The notes below the pieces were generated by a model. It saw nothing but the letters and a program-made list of their open reading frames with translations, searched no databases and was not told the origin of the DNA. 64,000 nt of DNA from Chromatiaceae bacterium. Its GTDB lineage: Bacteria; Pseudomonadota; Gammaproteobacteria; Chromatiales; Chromatiaceae. Every line of letters starts with the position of its first letter. The stretch's first letter is position 1. Positions 36,179-44,901 of the stretch are shown here, piece by piece. Made by a program: the position numbers and the translations under genes. Location: positions 124,001 to 188,000 of the forward strand of contig JACKMK010000003.1 of assembly GCA_024235395.1 (NCBI GenBank), read 5' to 3'.

Positions 36179-36862
36179 TTACTCGAAGGTCTTGCCCCAG
36201 GAGACGAACACCATCAGGTCGTCGTCCAGGCCCAGGTCGTCGTCATCGATGATCTGCGACAGCGAGAAGGTGAACTCTCCGAAGTCGCCGGCATCCTTGG
36301 TGACGTCGATCTGGGCGTGGCTGTAGGCATCGCTCTCATCAAAGTCGTAGTAGCCGAGGGTTCCGCCGAGGCTCCAGGTCGGAGCGACCTCGGTCGATGC
36401 GGAGACGTAGTAGTAGATGTCGTTGGTATCGGCGTCGTCGTCTTCCTTGTAGACGGTGTAGTTGATACCACCAGTGACCGGGCCGAACGTCACGCTGGCG
36501 TAGACCTCGGCGAAGTCGATCTCGTCCTCGTTGCCGCCCAGATCGTCCGCACCCGGGTAGAAGTAGTAGATGGCACCGACGTCGTAGCCGAGTCCGCTGT
36601 CGAACTCGTTGCCGAAGCCGGCATAGAAGTCCACTTCCGCGTTGGCGCCATTGAAGTCAACGTTCGAGGCCCAGGTGCCGGCGTAGAAGCCGCTGTCGTG
36701 GGCGTAGTCGAGGCCTCCCGAGATCGCTGCGCCATCGTCGGTCTGGGTCACGCCGCGCCACACGTAATTGCTGGTGGCGCCGATGTTGGCGGTCACTTCG
36801 GCGGTGGCGGTTCCCGACAGCGCGAGCACACCGACCGCGATGGCAAGTTTGTTCAGCTTCAT
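36179..36862 (-). CDS. TorF-family putative porin
   Basis: The 227-residue product has a signal peptide (MKLNKLAIAVGVLALSGTATA) and a beta-barrel pattern of alternating aromatic and acidic residues. The N-terminal TANIGATSNYVWRGVTQTDDGAAI signature marks this outer-membrane family, and it ends in SWGKTFE with a C-terminal Phe before the last residue. It is very acidic, with DDD runs. It is placed first in the torF-glnK-amtB unit, downstream of a sigma-54 promoter with NtrC-type sites, so it may admit nitrogenous solutes. GGGAG precedes the ATG by eight bases. Confidence 0.88.
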   Translation of the reverse strand: MKLNKLAIAVGVLALSGTATAEVTANIGATSNYVWRGVTQTDDGAAISGGLDYAHDSGFYAGTWASNVDFNGANAEVDFYAGFGNEFDSGLGYDVGAIYYFYPGADDLGGNEDEIDFAEVYASVTFGPVTGGINYTVYKEDDDADTNDIYYYVSASTEVAPTWSLGGTLGYYDFDESDAYSHAQIDVTKDAGDFGEFTFSLSQIIDDDDLGLDDDLMVFVSWGKTFE

Positions 36863-36932
36863 TTGGTCAACTCCCAAAAGTTTATTGAATTAACGAGTTA
36901 ATCGGTGCGATACACGCGACTGGACGCTGCAA

Positions 36933-36948
36933 AGCAGGAGCCATGCCA
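36933..36948 (-). promoter_or_regulatory. sigma-54 promoter of torF-glnK-amtB
   Basis: On the minus strand TGGCATGGCTCCTGCT matches TGGCACG-N4-TTGCW with two mismatches and exact GG/GC spacing. Transcription would start near 36922, about 60 bases before torF. It is the classical form of glnK promoters. Confidence 0.8.
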
Positions 36949-37042
36949 AAGGCTAATTTGTATGCAATTTCATACAGTTGCAATACAACCACGAGGCGCG
37001 CGGCAGGCGCGCTGCACCATTAGCGCACTGCGCTCGGGTGCC

Positions 37043-37070
37043 GCACCAAGTTGATGCACCAACCTGGTGC
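37043..37070 (-). promoter_or_regulatory. tandem NtrC-type binding sites
   Basis: GCACCA-ACC-TGGTGC (37056-37070) is a perfect NtrC dyad. GCACCA-AGT-TGATGC (37043-37057) is a second site with one mismatch, overlapping it by two bases. Their centres are about 128 and 141 bases upstream of the inferred torF start, as expected for an NtrC enhancer. They also lie upstream of ubiK on the other strand. Confidence 0.8.
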
Positions 37071-37151
37071 GAAGTGCCGTCGGTGGACAGTCAGGCGATG
37101 CTTTCTTTACTCTGCGGGCATCCGAACCCGTGCCACGCCCGAGGCCAGACC

Positions 37152-37409
37152 GTGCTGGATCCAAAGCTGTTCGACGACCTTTCGCGGCGCCTTGCAGACA
37201 ACCTGCCGGGCGGACTGCACCTGCTGCAGGACGATCTGCAGCGCAACCTGCGCGGCGTCCTGGAATCCACGCTGGGACGGCTGAATCTGGTGACCCGCGA
37301 GGAGTTCGAGGTGCAGCAGGCGGTACTGCTGCGCACCCGACAGAAGCTCGAGGCCCTCGAGGCGCGCGTCGCCGCACTCGAAGGCGATGGCGACGCCGGG
37401 CAGGAATGA
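37152..37409 (+). CDS. ubiK: ubiquinone biosynthesis accessory factor UbiK (YqiC/BMFP family)
   Basis: The 85-residue product starts from GTG at 37152 and reads (M)LDPKLFDDLSRRLADNLPGGL. It continues with LGRLNLVTREEFEVQQAVLLRTRQKLE and a C-terminal coiled coil. This matches UbiK/BMFP proteins, which form helical trimers and help UbiJ deliver intermediates in ubiquinone synthesis. A GAGG sits seven bases upstream of the GTG. A longer open frame upstream has no family character. Confidence 0.9.
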   Translation: MLDPKLFDDLSRRLADNLPGGLHLLQDDLQRNLRGVLESTLGRLNLVTREEFEVQQAVLLRTRQKLEALEARVAALEGDGDAGQE

Positions 37410-37454
37410 TCCATCGTCCGGCCGGATGCCGGGCGCGTTACAACAGGGACGTCG

Positions 37455-38963
37455 ATGTCATTTGCATGCACACGCTGCCGCGCCGCACTCGGCGTCGCGG
37501 CGCCCACGGTACTGGTCGAAACCCATCTGGCGAACGGCCTGCCGGCGTTCAATATCGTCGGACTGCCGGAAAAGGCCGTGCAGGAGAGCCGCGACCGCGT
37601 GCGCAGCGCGCTGCTCAACAGCGGTTTCGATTTCCCGGCGCGACGCATCACCGTCAACCTTGCCCCGGCCGACCTGCCGAAACAGGGCAGCCGTTTCGAT
37701 CTCGCGATCGCGGTCGGGATACTGATCGCCAGTGGCCAGCTGCCCGAAGGCTGTGCGGATCCTTACGAGCTGGTCGGGGAACTGAGCCTGGCGGGCGCGC
37801 TGCGGGCGGTCGGCGGCATCCTGCCGTTTGCGCTCGAGACCCGGCACCATGACCGCGCCCTGTTGCTGCCGACCGCCAATCTCCCGGAGGCCAGCCTGGC
37901 CGGCGACCTGGCGCTGCACCCGGCGGGACACCTGTTGGAGGTCGCCGCGCATCTGGCTGGCCGCCAACAGATCCCCGCGAGCCGGGCGCAGCCACCACAG
38001 GCCCCGGTGCAGCCAGAACCCGACCTCGCCGAGGTGGCCGGCCAGGCGCAGGCCAAGCGCGCACTCGAAGTGGCCGCGGCCGGCCGTCACAGCCTGCTGA
38101 TGATGGGGCCGCCGGGCAGCGGCAAATCGATGCTGGCACAGCGTCTGCCGGGCATCCTGCCGCCGCTCGACGAACACGAGGCGCTGCAGAGCGCTGCGAT
38201 CCGCTCGGTCGCCGGCCTGCCGCTCGATATTGCGCTGTGGCGCCAGCGGCCGTTCCGTGCCCCGCATCACACCGCTTCCGGTGCCGCGTTGATCGGCGGT
38301 GGCAGCACCCCGCGGCCGGGTGAGGTCTCGCTGGCGCACAATGGGATCCTGTTCCTCGACGAGTTGCCGGAGTTCGAACGGCGCGTGCTGGACGTACTGC
38401 GCGAGCCCCTCGAAACGGGCCGCGTATTGATCTCGCGCGCGGCACGCCAGACCGAGTTCCCGGCGGATTTTCAACTCATTGCGGCGATGAACCCCTGTCA
38501 CTGCGGCTACGCGAACGACCCTGCCCGCGCCTGTGCGAGCTGCACGCCACAGCAGACGGAACGCTATCAGCGACGAATCTCCGGACCGCTGCGCGACCGC
38601 ATCGATCTGCAGATCGAGGTCCCCGGCCTGGCGCGTGACGAACTGCTGGAAGGACTGTCGGGCGCTGCGGAACCGAGCGCCAGCGTGCGGCAACGCGTAC
38701 AGGCCGCGTGGCTTCGGCAGATGGCGCGTCAGGGCCGACCGAATGCACGCCTCGCCCAGGCCGAACTGCAACGCCATTGCGCCCTGCCACCGCACGGCGA
38801 GCGCCTGCTCGGCGACGCGCAGGCGAAACTCGGTCTCTCGGCACGTGCGTTTCACCGCATCCTGCGGGTGGCCCGCACGCTGGCCGACCTCGACGGCGCC
38901 ACGGCGATCGCCCTGCACCATCTGAGCGAGGCCATCGGATACCGGCGTCTCGACCGCGCCTGA
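37455..38963 (+). CDS. comM: YifB/ComM-family Mg-chelatase-like AAA ATPase
   Basis: The 502 residues have an N-terminal Lon-S5-like ChlI domain (FNIVGLPEKAVQESRDRVRSAL), an AAA core with Walker A (MMGPPGSGKSMLAQRLPGIL) and Walker B (GILFLDELPEF), and a C-terminal lid. ComM is a hexameric helicase that drives branch migration during natural transformation and recombination. It follows ubiK at 46 bases. Presence of comM and pilU is compatible with competence but is not proof of it. Confidence 0.94.
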   Translation: MSFACTRCRAALGVAAPTVLVETHLANGLPAFNIVGLPEKAVQESRDRVRSALLNSGFDFPARRITVNLAPADLPKQGSRFDLAIAVGILIASGQLPEGCADPYELVGELSLAGALRAVGGILPFALETRHHDRALLLPTANLPEASLAGDLALHPAGHLLEVAAHLAGRQQIPASRAQPPQAPVQPEPDLAEVAGQAQAKRALEVAAAGRHSLLMMGPPGSGKSMLAQRLPGILPPLDEHEALQSAAIRSVAGLPLDIALWRQRPFRAPHHTASGAALIGGGSTPRPGEVSLAHNGILFLDELPEFERRVLDVLREPLETGRVLISRAARQTEFPADFQLIAAMNPCHCGYANDPARACASCTPQQTERYQRRISGPLRDRIDLQIEVPGLARDELLEGLSGAAEPSASVRQRVQAAWLRQMARQGRPNARLAQAELQRHCALPPHGERLLGDAQAKLGLSARAFHRILRVARTLADLDGATAIALHHLSEAIGYRRLDRA

Positions 38964-38980
38964 AACGGGCTCGGCATCGC

Positions 38981-38986
38981 TATAAT
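38981..38986 (+). promoter_or_regulatory. TATAAT -10 element upstream of the ABC-F gene
   Basis: A perfect TATAAT lies 18 bases after the comM stop and about 43 bases before the next ATG. The -35 region is weak, so this is a tentative promoter. Confidence 0.35.
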
Positions 38987-39028
38987 GCGACGTTCCCCGA
39001 GCTGCACCCCGAACCCGCCACCGATCAC

Positions 39029-40933
39029 ATGCTCCAGTTCGACAACGTCTCCCTGCGCCGCGGGCCCCGCCTGCTGTTCGAACAGGCCAGTTTTCAGATC
39101 CACCCGGGGCAGAAGACCGGCGTGACCGGAGCCAACGGGTGCGGCAAGTCGAGCCTGTTCGCACTGGTCCAGGGCGCGCTGAGCAGCGACACCGGCAGCG
39201 TCCGCTATCCGGCCGGCTGGGTCCTCGCCCAGGTCGAACAGGAGGCACCCTCGACACGTCAGGCTGCACTCGAGTACGTGCTCGATGGCGACCGGGAACT
39301 GCGGCGGCTGCAGCAACGGCTGACCGACGCCGAGGCGCGCGGCGACGGCGAACAGATCGCCCACCTGCATGCCGAACTCGATCACATCGGTGGCTATCAG
39401 GCGAACAGCCGCGCCGCGAGCCTGATGAGCGGTCTCGGCTTTCGACCCGACGACGAACAACGCCCGGTCGCCGACTTCTCCGGTGGCTGGCGCATGCGCC
39501 TGAACCTCGCCCGCACCCTGATGTGCCCTGCCGACCTGCTGCTGCTCGACGAACCGACCAACCACCTCGATCTGGACGCGGTGATCTGGCTCGAGGCCTG
39601 GTTGAGGCAGTTTCGCGGAACCCTGTTGCTGATCTCGCACGACCGGGATTTCCTCGACAGCGTCTGCAACCAGATCCTGCACATCGAGCAGACGCACGTG
39701 ACGCAGTACACCGGCAACTACAGTGCGTTCGAACGCGTGCGTGCCGAGCAACTGGCCAACCAGCAGGCGGCGTTCGAGAAACAACAGCGCGAGATCGCCC
39801 ACATGCGCGGGTTCGTCGAGCGCTTTCGCGCCAAGGCCACCAAGGCGCGGCAGGCGCAGAGCCGGGTCAAGGCGCTCGAGCGCATGCAGCAGATCGCGCC
39901 GGCGCACGTCGATTCGCCGTTCCAGTTCAGCTTCGCCCCACCGGCGAAGAATCCGCACCCCTTGCTGCAGATCGAACAGTGCGCAGCGGGCTACGATGGC
40001 CAGGCGATCATCGAGCAGGTCCGCCTGGTGCTCAATCCGGGCGACCGGATCGGCCTGCTCGGTCCGAACGGCGCAGGCAAATCGACGCTGATACGCCTGC
40101 TCGCCGGCGAACTGGCACCGCTGCAGGGTCAACGTATCGAGGCGCGCCATCTGGCGATCGGGTATTTCGCCCAGCACCAACTGGAACAGTTGCAGGCGGC
40201 GCACAGTCCGGTCGAACACCTGCAGCAGCTCGATCCGCTGGCCAGCGAGCAGGCGCTGCGCGACTACCTCGGCGGCTTTGGTTTCTTCGGTGACAAGGCG
40301 TTGGAACCGATAGCGCCATTCTCCGGCGGCGAGAAGTCGCGCCTGGTCCTCGCGATACTGGTCTATCAACGGCCCAACCTGCTGTTGCTCGACGAGCCGA
40401 CCAACCACCTGGATCTGGACATGCGCCAGGCGCTCGCCACGGCGCTGCAGGATTTCGAGGGCGCCATGGTCGTGGTGTCGCACGACCGTCACCTGCTGCG
40501 CCTGACATGCGACCGCTTGCTGCTGGTTTCCGCCGGCCGGGTCGACGAGTTCGCCGACGAACTCGACGCCTATCCCGCATGGTTGAGCGCGCATGGCCGC
40601 AGCCTGCGGCAGCCGCCGGCCGGGGCAGCCAAAACGGCCGACAGTGCGGAGCAACGCCGCGAACGCAAGCGCGTCGAGGCTGAGCGACGCAAGGCGCTGC
40701 AGCCGCTGCGTCAGGCCCTGCAGCGCGCCGAGGGATTGCTCAACGAACTGCAACGTGAACGCGACGCCTTGCAGGATCAGCTGGGCGACCAGGCAGTGTA
40801 CGAAGCGGCCCAGAAGGACCGGCTGCAGACCTTGCTGCAGCACAAGGGCAGCGTCGACACCCGCCTGGCCGCTGCAGAAGAGCAGTGGCTCATCGCCGCG
40901 GAGTCGCTCGAAAGGGCCGAAAAAAACGCCTGA
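39029..40933 (+). CDS. yheS: ABC-F ATPase YheS
   Basis: The 634-residue soluble protein has two nucleotide-binding domains in tandem: Walker A GANGCGKSS and GPNGAGKST, signatures FSGGWRMRL and FSGGEKSRL, and Walker B LLLLDEPTNHLD twice. They are joined by an ABC-F interdomain linker, and a charged C-terminal coiled coil follows (about 525-634). ABC-F proteins bind the ribosomal E site and relieve stalling. Length and order match E. coli YheS. Confidence 0.94.
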   Translation: MLQFDNVSLRRGPRLLFEQASFQIHPGQKTGVTGANGCGKSSLFALVQGALSSDTGSVRYPAGWVLAQVEQEAPSTRQAALEYVLDGDRELRRLQQRLTDAEARGDGEQIAHLHAELDHIGGYQANSRAASLMSGLGFRPDDEQRPVADFSGGWRMRLNLARTLMCPADLLLLDEPTNHLDLDAVIWLEAWLRQFRGTLLLISHDRDFLDSVCNQILHIEQTHVTQYTGNYSAFERVRAEQLANQQAAFEKQQREIAHMRGFVERFRAKATKARQAQSRVKALERMQQIAPAHVDSPFQFSFAPPAKNPHPLLQIEQCAAGYDGQAIIEQVRLVLNPGDRIGLLGPNGAGKSTLIRLLAGELAPLQGQRIEARHLAIGYFAQHQLEQLQAAHSPVEHLQQLDPLASEQALRDYLGGFGFFGDKALEPIAPFSGGEKSRLVLAILVYQRPNLLLLDEPTNHLDLDMRQALATALQDFEGAMVVVSHDRHLLRLTCDRLLLVSAGRVDEFADELDAYPAWLSAHGRSLRQPPAGAAKTADSAEQRRERKRVEAERRKALQPLRQALQRAEGLLNELQRERDALQDQLGDQAVYEAAQKDRLQTLLQHKGSVDTRLAAAEEQWLIAAESLERAEKNA

Positions 40934-41075
40934 GGCGCGTCGTGGGCGCTGGACAACCGGGGCGGCCGCACGAAACAAAAGCATCGGATCGCGGCGCACT
41001 CGTCAAAGTTCCATCGACCCACGATAGAATGGCGCCAACAAAAAAGAATCTGCCGAGTGCAAGGACGGACCCACG

Positions 41076-43220
41076 ATGAGCAAGCGCTACCAGCTTGTGT
41101 TCCAGGGGACGCAGGCGGTGGGCAACCGCCGTGTCGAGATCATGCAGCAGGTGAAACGGCTGCTGCGCCTGAACACCCAGGAAGTCATCACCCTGTTTGA
41201 ACAGCCTCCCGGCGCCGTCCTGTTCGAGACATCGAGTCACGACAAGGCACAGCGCCTGCTGCGCACCCTGAATCATATGGGCGCGCGCTGTACGCTGCGC
41301 GATACCGCACAACCGACCCAGACCGCATGGCAGGACTGGCGGCTGGAGGACCTCGCACAGGACAGCTCACACGTCTTCCAATGCCACGCCTGTCACTATG
41401 CAGTGCGCCTGCCAATCGACCAGCCACTACCGACGGTCTGCCCGGAGTGCGGGGTGGTGGCCGCCAAGTTCGCGAAGGTCGCCGACGAGAAGCGCAAACG
41501 CGAGCGCATGCGTCAGCGGCTGATCGATATCGAGCGCGCCAAGGAACGAAAAACGATCGAAGCCGAGGAGCGGGCGCAGGAAGAGGCGCTGCGCAAGGAG
41601 ATCGAGCGGCAGGTACGGCGCGAACTCGGCCTGAACCGCAGGTTTACCGACCACCTGCGAACGGCCGCCCTGGTGGCCTCGGTGTTCGCGGTCGGCGTGG
41701 GTAGCGCCATGCTCTACAACCACCAGCTGGGCTTCGACGGCGATGCCGGTGTGGCCACGCAGGCACCGGAACGGCCGGGTTTGATGGTCGTCGCCGAGAA
41801 TGCCAAGACGCTGCACCTCGCCAGCGACCTGTTGGGCGCGCTGGGCGGCGCGGGCGACCGGCTGGCCGATCCCTCGTCGCCTGTCGAGGGCGTCGACACC
41901 ACCCCCTGGCTGAACGCACCAGCGCCGGCCGCCGGCCCGGCGCGGCAAAAGGCCGACGAGACGGGCCAGGCGGCCCGTACTGACCACGCGGGATCGATGA
42001 GCGAAGCGGAACAGATCGCCCAGGCGCTGCGCTACTGGTCGGTCACCACACTCCCGGCCCCATTGACCACTCTGCGTGCGACCAACCTGGCGACGCAACT
42101 GCTGCTCGCCGGAAGGATCGACGACGCGGTCGCAGCCACACGTCTCGCAGCCGACCCGGGCGAGCGTCTGACGGCGTTGCTGGCGCTGGTGGGGCATGAA
42201 GTCCTGGCGACCGATGCCGGGCGGCGCCAGTCGGTCGAGCGGGTGATCCGCAGGACCTTCGAGGAGCACGATGTCGAGGCCTCGGTGGTGGCTTTGCTGG
42301 CACTCGACGCCCTGCATCGGTCCGCCGGACAGGCGGACACCGGACAGGCCACCGATGCGCGCCTGCTGAGCGTGATGCGCACGGCGCAGCCCGGCACGGC
42401 GGAGACGGTCGCGCTGTACGCGCTGATCGCCGCGCAACGCGCGGCCACCGCGAACCCGACAGACACCGGCCGCTGGTTCGCCGAAGCCAACCTTGCACTG
42501 GAGGGCGTGGGGCACACGACAGAACAACTGATCGCGCTGGCACACCTCGCACGCGCCTACCACGCGACGGGCGACCGGCCGACCGCGCGCCGGCTCGCGG
42601 TACGGGTGCGCAGCGGGATCAACGCCCTGCCCGCCGACACCGATGCCCAGCCGGCGGTCGACCAGCTGCTGCAGACCTATACCGCGCTGGGGTCGATCGA
42701 TATCGCCGTGGACAGTGCACGTCTGGCCACCGATGCGCCGCTGCAAAGCGAACTGCGTCTCGGGGAACTCGCCGTGCACCTCGCCGCGCGCGGTCAGCGC
42801 GTGGCCGCGCTGGGCGTCGTCTCCGCGGTGTCCCATCCGGCGGTGAGCGCGCGCGCGCACGCGCGCCTGTCCGAGGTCGCCGAGCTGCTCGGCAGGCCGC
42901 GCGCCGCTGATCAACAGGCGGAAGCGGCACTCGACGCAGCGCGTCCCCTGGCGCACACGTTCCGACGCATCATCGCCAGCGATTTCGGCCGCGCCGAGGC
43001 GCTCGGGCCGCTCCCTCCTTCGACCCCGGCCGCCGATGCGGATCGCCAGCAGGCGCTGGTCGCGACCAATCTCGCATGGCGCGGCGCCGCAGATCCCGCA
43101 CGCCAGGCGGCACGCGATATTCGTGACGCGCAGCTGCGCGGCGACATCGAGCAGCGTCTCCTGACACTCGCGGCACTGCAAACGAACGCGGAAGACCGGC
43201 AGATCCTGGCGACGCGTTGA
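41076..43220 (+). CDS. zinc-ribbon, single-pass membrane protein with a large helical C-terminus; function unknown
   Basis: The 714 residues fall into five parts. An N-terminal module (about 1-75) has a helix-strand pattern resembling the ribosomal L7/L12 C-terminal fold (VKRLLRL...AQRLLRTLNHMGARCTL). A zinc ribbon has Cys103/106 and Cys122/125 (CHAC...CPEC). A highly charged coiled coil (135-183) precedes one transmembrane helix (196-214). The Ala-rich region from about 300 to the end looks like TPR/SEL1-type helical repeats. The topology puts the zinc ribbon in the cytoplasm and the repeats outside. I recognise no named family. It stands alone between yheS and a sugar dehydrogenase. Confidence 0.75.
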   Translation: MSKRYQLVFQGTQAVGNRRVEIMQQVKRLLRLNTQEVITLFEQPPGAVLFETSSHDKAQRLLRTLNHMGARCTLRDTAQPTQTAWQDWRLEDLAQDSSHVFQCHACHYAVRLPIDQPLPTVCPECGVVAAKFAKVADEKRKRERMRQRLIDIERAKERKTIEAEERAQEEALRKEIERQVRRELGLNRRFTDHLRTAALVASVFAVGVGSAMLYNHQLGFDGDAGVATQAPERPGLMVVAENAKTLHLASDLLGALGGAGDRLADPSSPVEGVDTTPWLNAPAPAAGPARQKADETGQAARTDHAGSMSEAEQIAQALRYWSVTTLPAPLTTLRATNLATQLLLAGRIDDAVAATRLAADPGERLTALLALVGHEVLATDAGRRQSVERVIRRTFEEHDVEASVVALLALDALHRSAGQADTGQATDARLLSVMRTAQPGTAETVALYALIAAQRAATANPTDTGRWFAEANLALEGVGHTTEQLIALAHLARAYHATGDRPTARRLAVRVRSGINALPADTDAQPAVDQLLQTYTALGSIDIAVDSARLATDAPLQSELRLGELAVHLAARGQRVAALGVVSAVSHPAVSARAHARLSEVAELLGRPRAADQQAEAALDAARPLAHTFRRIIASDFGRAEALGPLPPSTPAADADRQQALVATNLAWRGAADPARQAARDIRDAQLRGDIEQRLLTLAALQTNAEDRQILATR

Positions 43221-43321
43221 GCGGACCCATCGGTATCCGGCCGTCGGTCACGGCACCCTGACTTGTAGGACAGCAGCGCGCCGCCGACAATGGTGGCGTG
43301 ATACTGCGACCCGACCGCGAT

Positions 43322-44455
43322 ATGCCGCCACCTCTCGTGATTGCGCTCCTGTTGCTGGCTGCTGCACTCGGCGCCGTTCGGCCGGTTGCCGCCGGCGAGG
43401 TCGAAACCAGTGAACGCGCGCGTTTTCGCGTCGAGCCGCTGGTCGGCGGCCTCGAACACCCCTGGTCACTCGCGTTCCTGCCCGACGGGCGCATGCTGGT
43501 CACCGAACGTCCTGGGCGGCTGCGATTGATCACGGCCGACGGACGTCTGCAGCCGCACCCGATCGGCGGCCTGCCGGCGATTGCGGCGTCCGGCCAGGGC
43601 GGTCTGCTGGACGTCGTGCCGCACCCCGATTTCGCACGCAACCGCTGGATCTACTTCAGCTACGTGGAGGCCGGAGCGGGCGGCAGCGGCACCGCCGTCG
43701 CGCGTGGCCGCCTCGAAGGCGATGCGCTGCTGGCGACCGAGGTTCTGTTCAGGCTTCTGCCCAAGTCGCGCACCGCGCGACATTTCGGCTCACGCCTGGT
43801 GTTCGACCGTGCCGGGCACCTGTTCGTCACACTGGGCGACCGCGGCGACCGTCCGCGCGCCCAGGATCTGGGCGACCACGCCGGCTCGGTGATCCGGCTC
43901 GGCGACGACGGCCGGATCCCATCCGACAATCCGTTTGTGCGTCAGCCAGGGACGCGGCCCGAGATCTTCAGCTTTGGTCACCGCAACATCCAGGGCGCGG
44001 CACTGCACCCGGTCACCGGCAGGCTGTGGACGCATGAGCACGGTCCGCAAGGTGGCGACGAGATCAACATCCCGCGTGCCGGAGTCAACCATGGCTGGCC
44101 GATCATCACCTACGGGGTGAACTACGGGATCGGCACGCAGATCGGCGAAGGCACCACCAAGCCCGGCATGGAACAACCGGTGTATTACTGGGTACCGTCG
44201 ATTGCGCCCTCGGGTATGGCGTTCTACGACGGCGCCGCCTTCCCGGGCTGGCAGGGCAACCTGTTCGTCGGTTCCTTGAAGTTCCGCCAGCTGGTACGGC
44301 TCGAGATCGACGGCGAACGCGTGGTACACGAGGAACGCCTGCTGGAGGATGCGGTCGGGCGCATTCGCGATGTCCGTCAAGGACCGGACGGTCTTTTGTA
44401 CCTGTTGAGCGATGCTGCCGATGGGCAGCTGGTCCGGTTGGTGCCGGTCGACTGA
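43322..44455 (+). CDS. PQQ-dependent aldose sugar dehydrogenase (YliI/Asd-like)
   Basis: The product has a signal peptide (LVIALLLLAAALGAVRPVAAG) and a six-bladed propeller typical of soluble PQQ glucose dehydrogenase relatives. Key segments are LEHPWSLAFLPDGRMLVTERPG, GQGGLLDVVPHPDF, SFGHRNIQGAALHP, HEHGPQGGDEIN and VPSIAPSGMAFYDG. It oxidises aldoses in the periplasm if PQQ is available; no pqq genes are in the window. ATG 43322 is chosen for the signal peptide; GTG 43298 is in frame. Confidence 0.9.
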   Translation: MPPPLVIALLLLAAALGAVRPVAAGEVETSERARFRVEPLVGGLEHPWSLAFLPDGRMLVTERPGRLRLITADGRLQPHPIGGLPAIAASGQGGLLDVVPHPDFARNRWIYFSYVEAGAGGSGTAVARGRLEGDALLATEVLFRLLPKSRTARHFGSRLVFDRAGHLFVTLGDRGDRPRAQDLGDHAGSVIRLGDDGRIPSDNPFVRQPGTRPEIFSFGHRNIQGAALHPVTGRLWTHEHGPQGGDEINIPRAGVNHGWPIITYGVNYGIGTQIGEGTTKPGMEQPVYYWVPSIAPSGMAFYDGAAFPGWQGNLFVGSLKFRQLVRLEIDGERVVHEERLLEDAVGRIRDVRQGPDGLLYLLSDAADGQLVRLVPVD

Positions 44456-44457
44456 GC

Positions 44458-44871
44458 ATGCTGCGCATTACTCCCAACATCACGTTGCGCGACGAGGAGC
44501 TGGAATGGCTGCCGATCCGCGCCCAGGGCGCCGGCGGGCAGAATGTCAACAAAGTGGCGACAGCCTGGCATCTGCGCTTCGACATCGGCGCCTCATCGCT
44601 GCCCGATGCGATCAAACAGCGCCTGCTGCACAGCCGTGATCAGCGCATATCCAATGACGGCGTCCTGGTGATCAAGGCACAGCGCTTTCGTACCCAGGAG
44701 AAAAACCGCACGGATGCCATCGGCCGCCTGCGCGAACTGATCGTTGCCGCCTGCCGCACATCGCCGTCGCGCAAAGCCACCCAACCGACACGTGCCTCGC
44801 AGCAGCGGCGCATGGACAGCAAGACGCGCCGCGGCCGCATCAAGCGCCTGCGCGGCACCGTCGACGACTGA
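44458..44871 (+). CDS. arfB: alternative ribosome-rescue factor ArfB
   Basis: ArfB hydrolyses peptidyl-tRNA on ribosomes stalled at mRNA ends. The 137 residues have the release-factor GAGGQNVNK catalytic loop near residue 27 and a basic C-terminal tail (SKTRRGRIKRLRG) that enters the mRNA channel. It starts two bases after the sugar dehydrogenase stop, so the two are probably cotranscribed. The tail length is normal. Confidence 0.94.
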   Translation: MLRITPNITLRDEELEWLPIRAQGAGGQNVNKVATAWHLRFDIGASSLPDAIKQRLLHSRDQRISNDGVLVIKAQRFRTQEKNRTDAIGRLRELIVAACRTSPSRKATQPTRASQQRRMDSKTRRGRIKRLRGTVDD

Positions 44872-44901
44872 GCGACCCCGCACACCCACCTTGGGCCGGC
44901 C

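Noticed and set aside
38852..40999. A 715-codon open frame antisense to the ABC-F gene
   Set aside because: Both nucleotide-binding domains are intact on the plus strand; the antisense frame has no recognisable motif.
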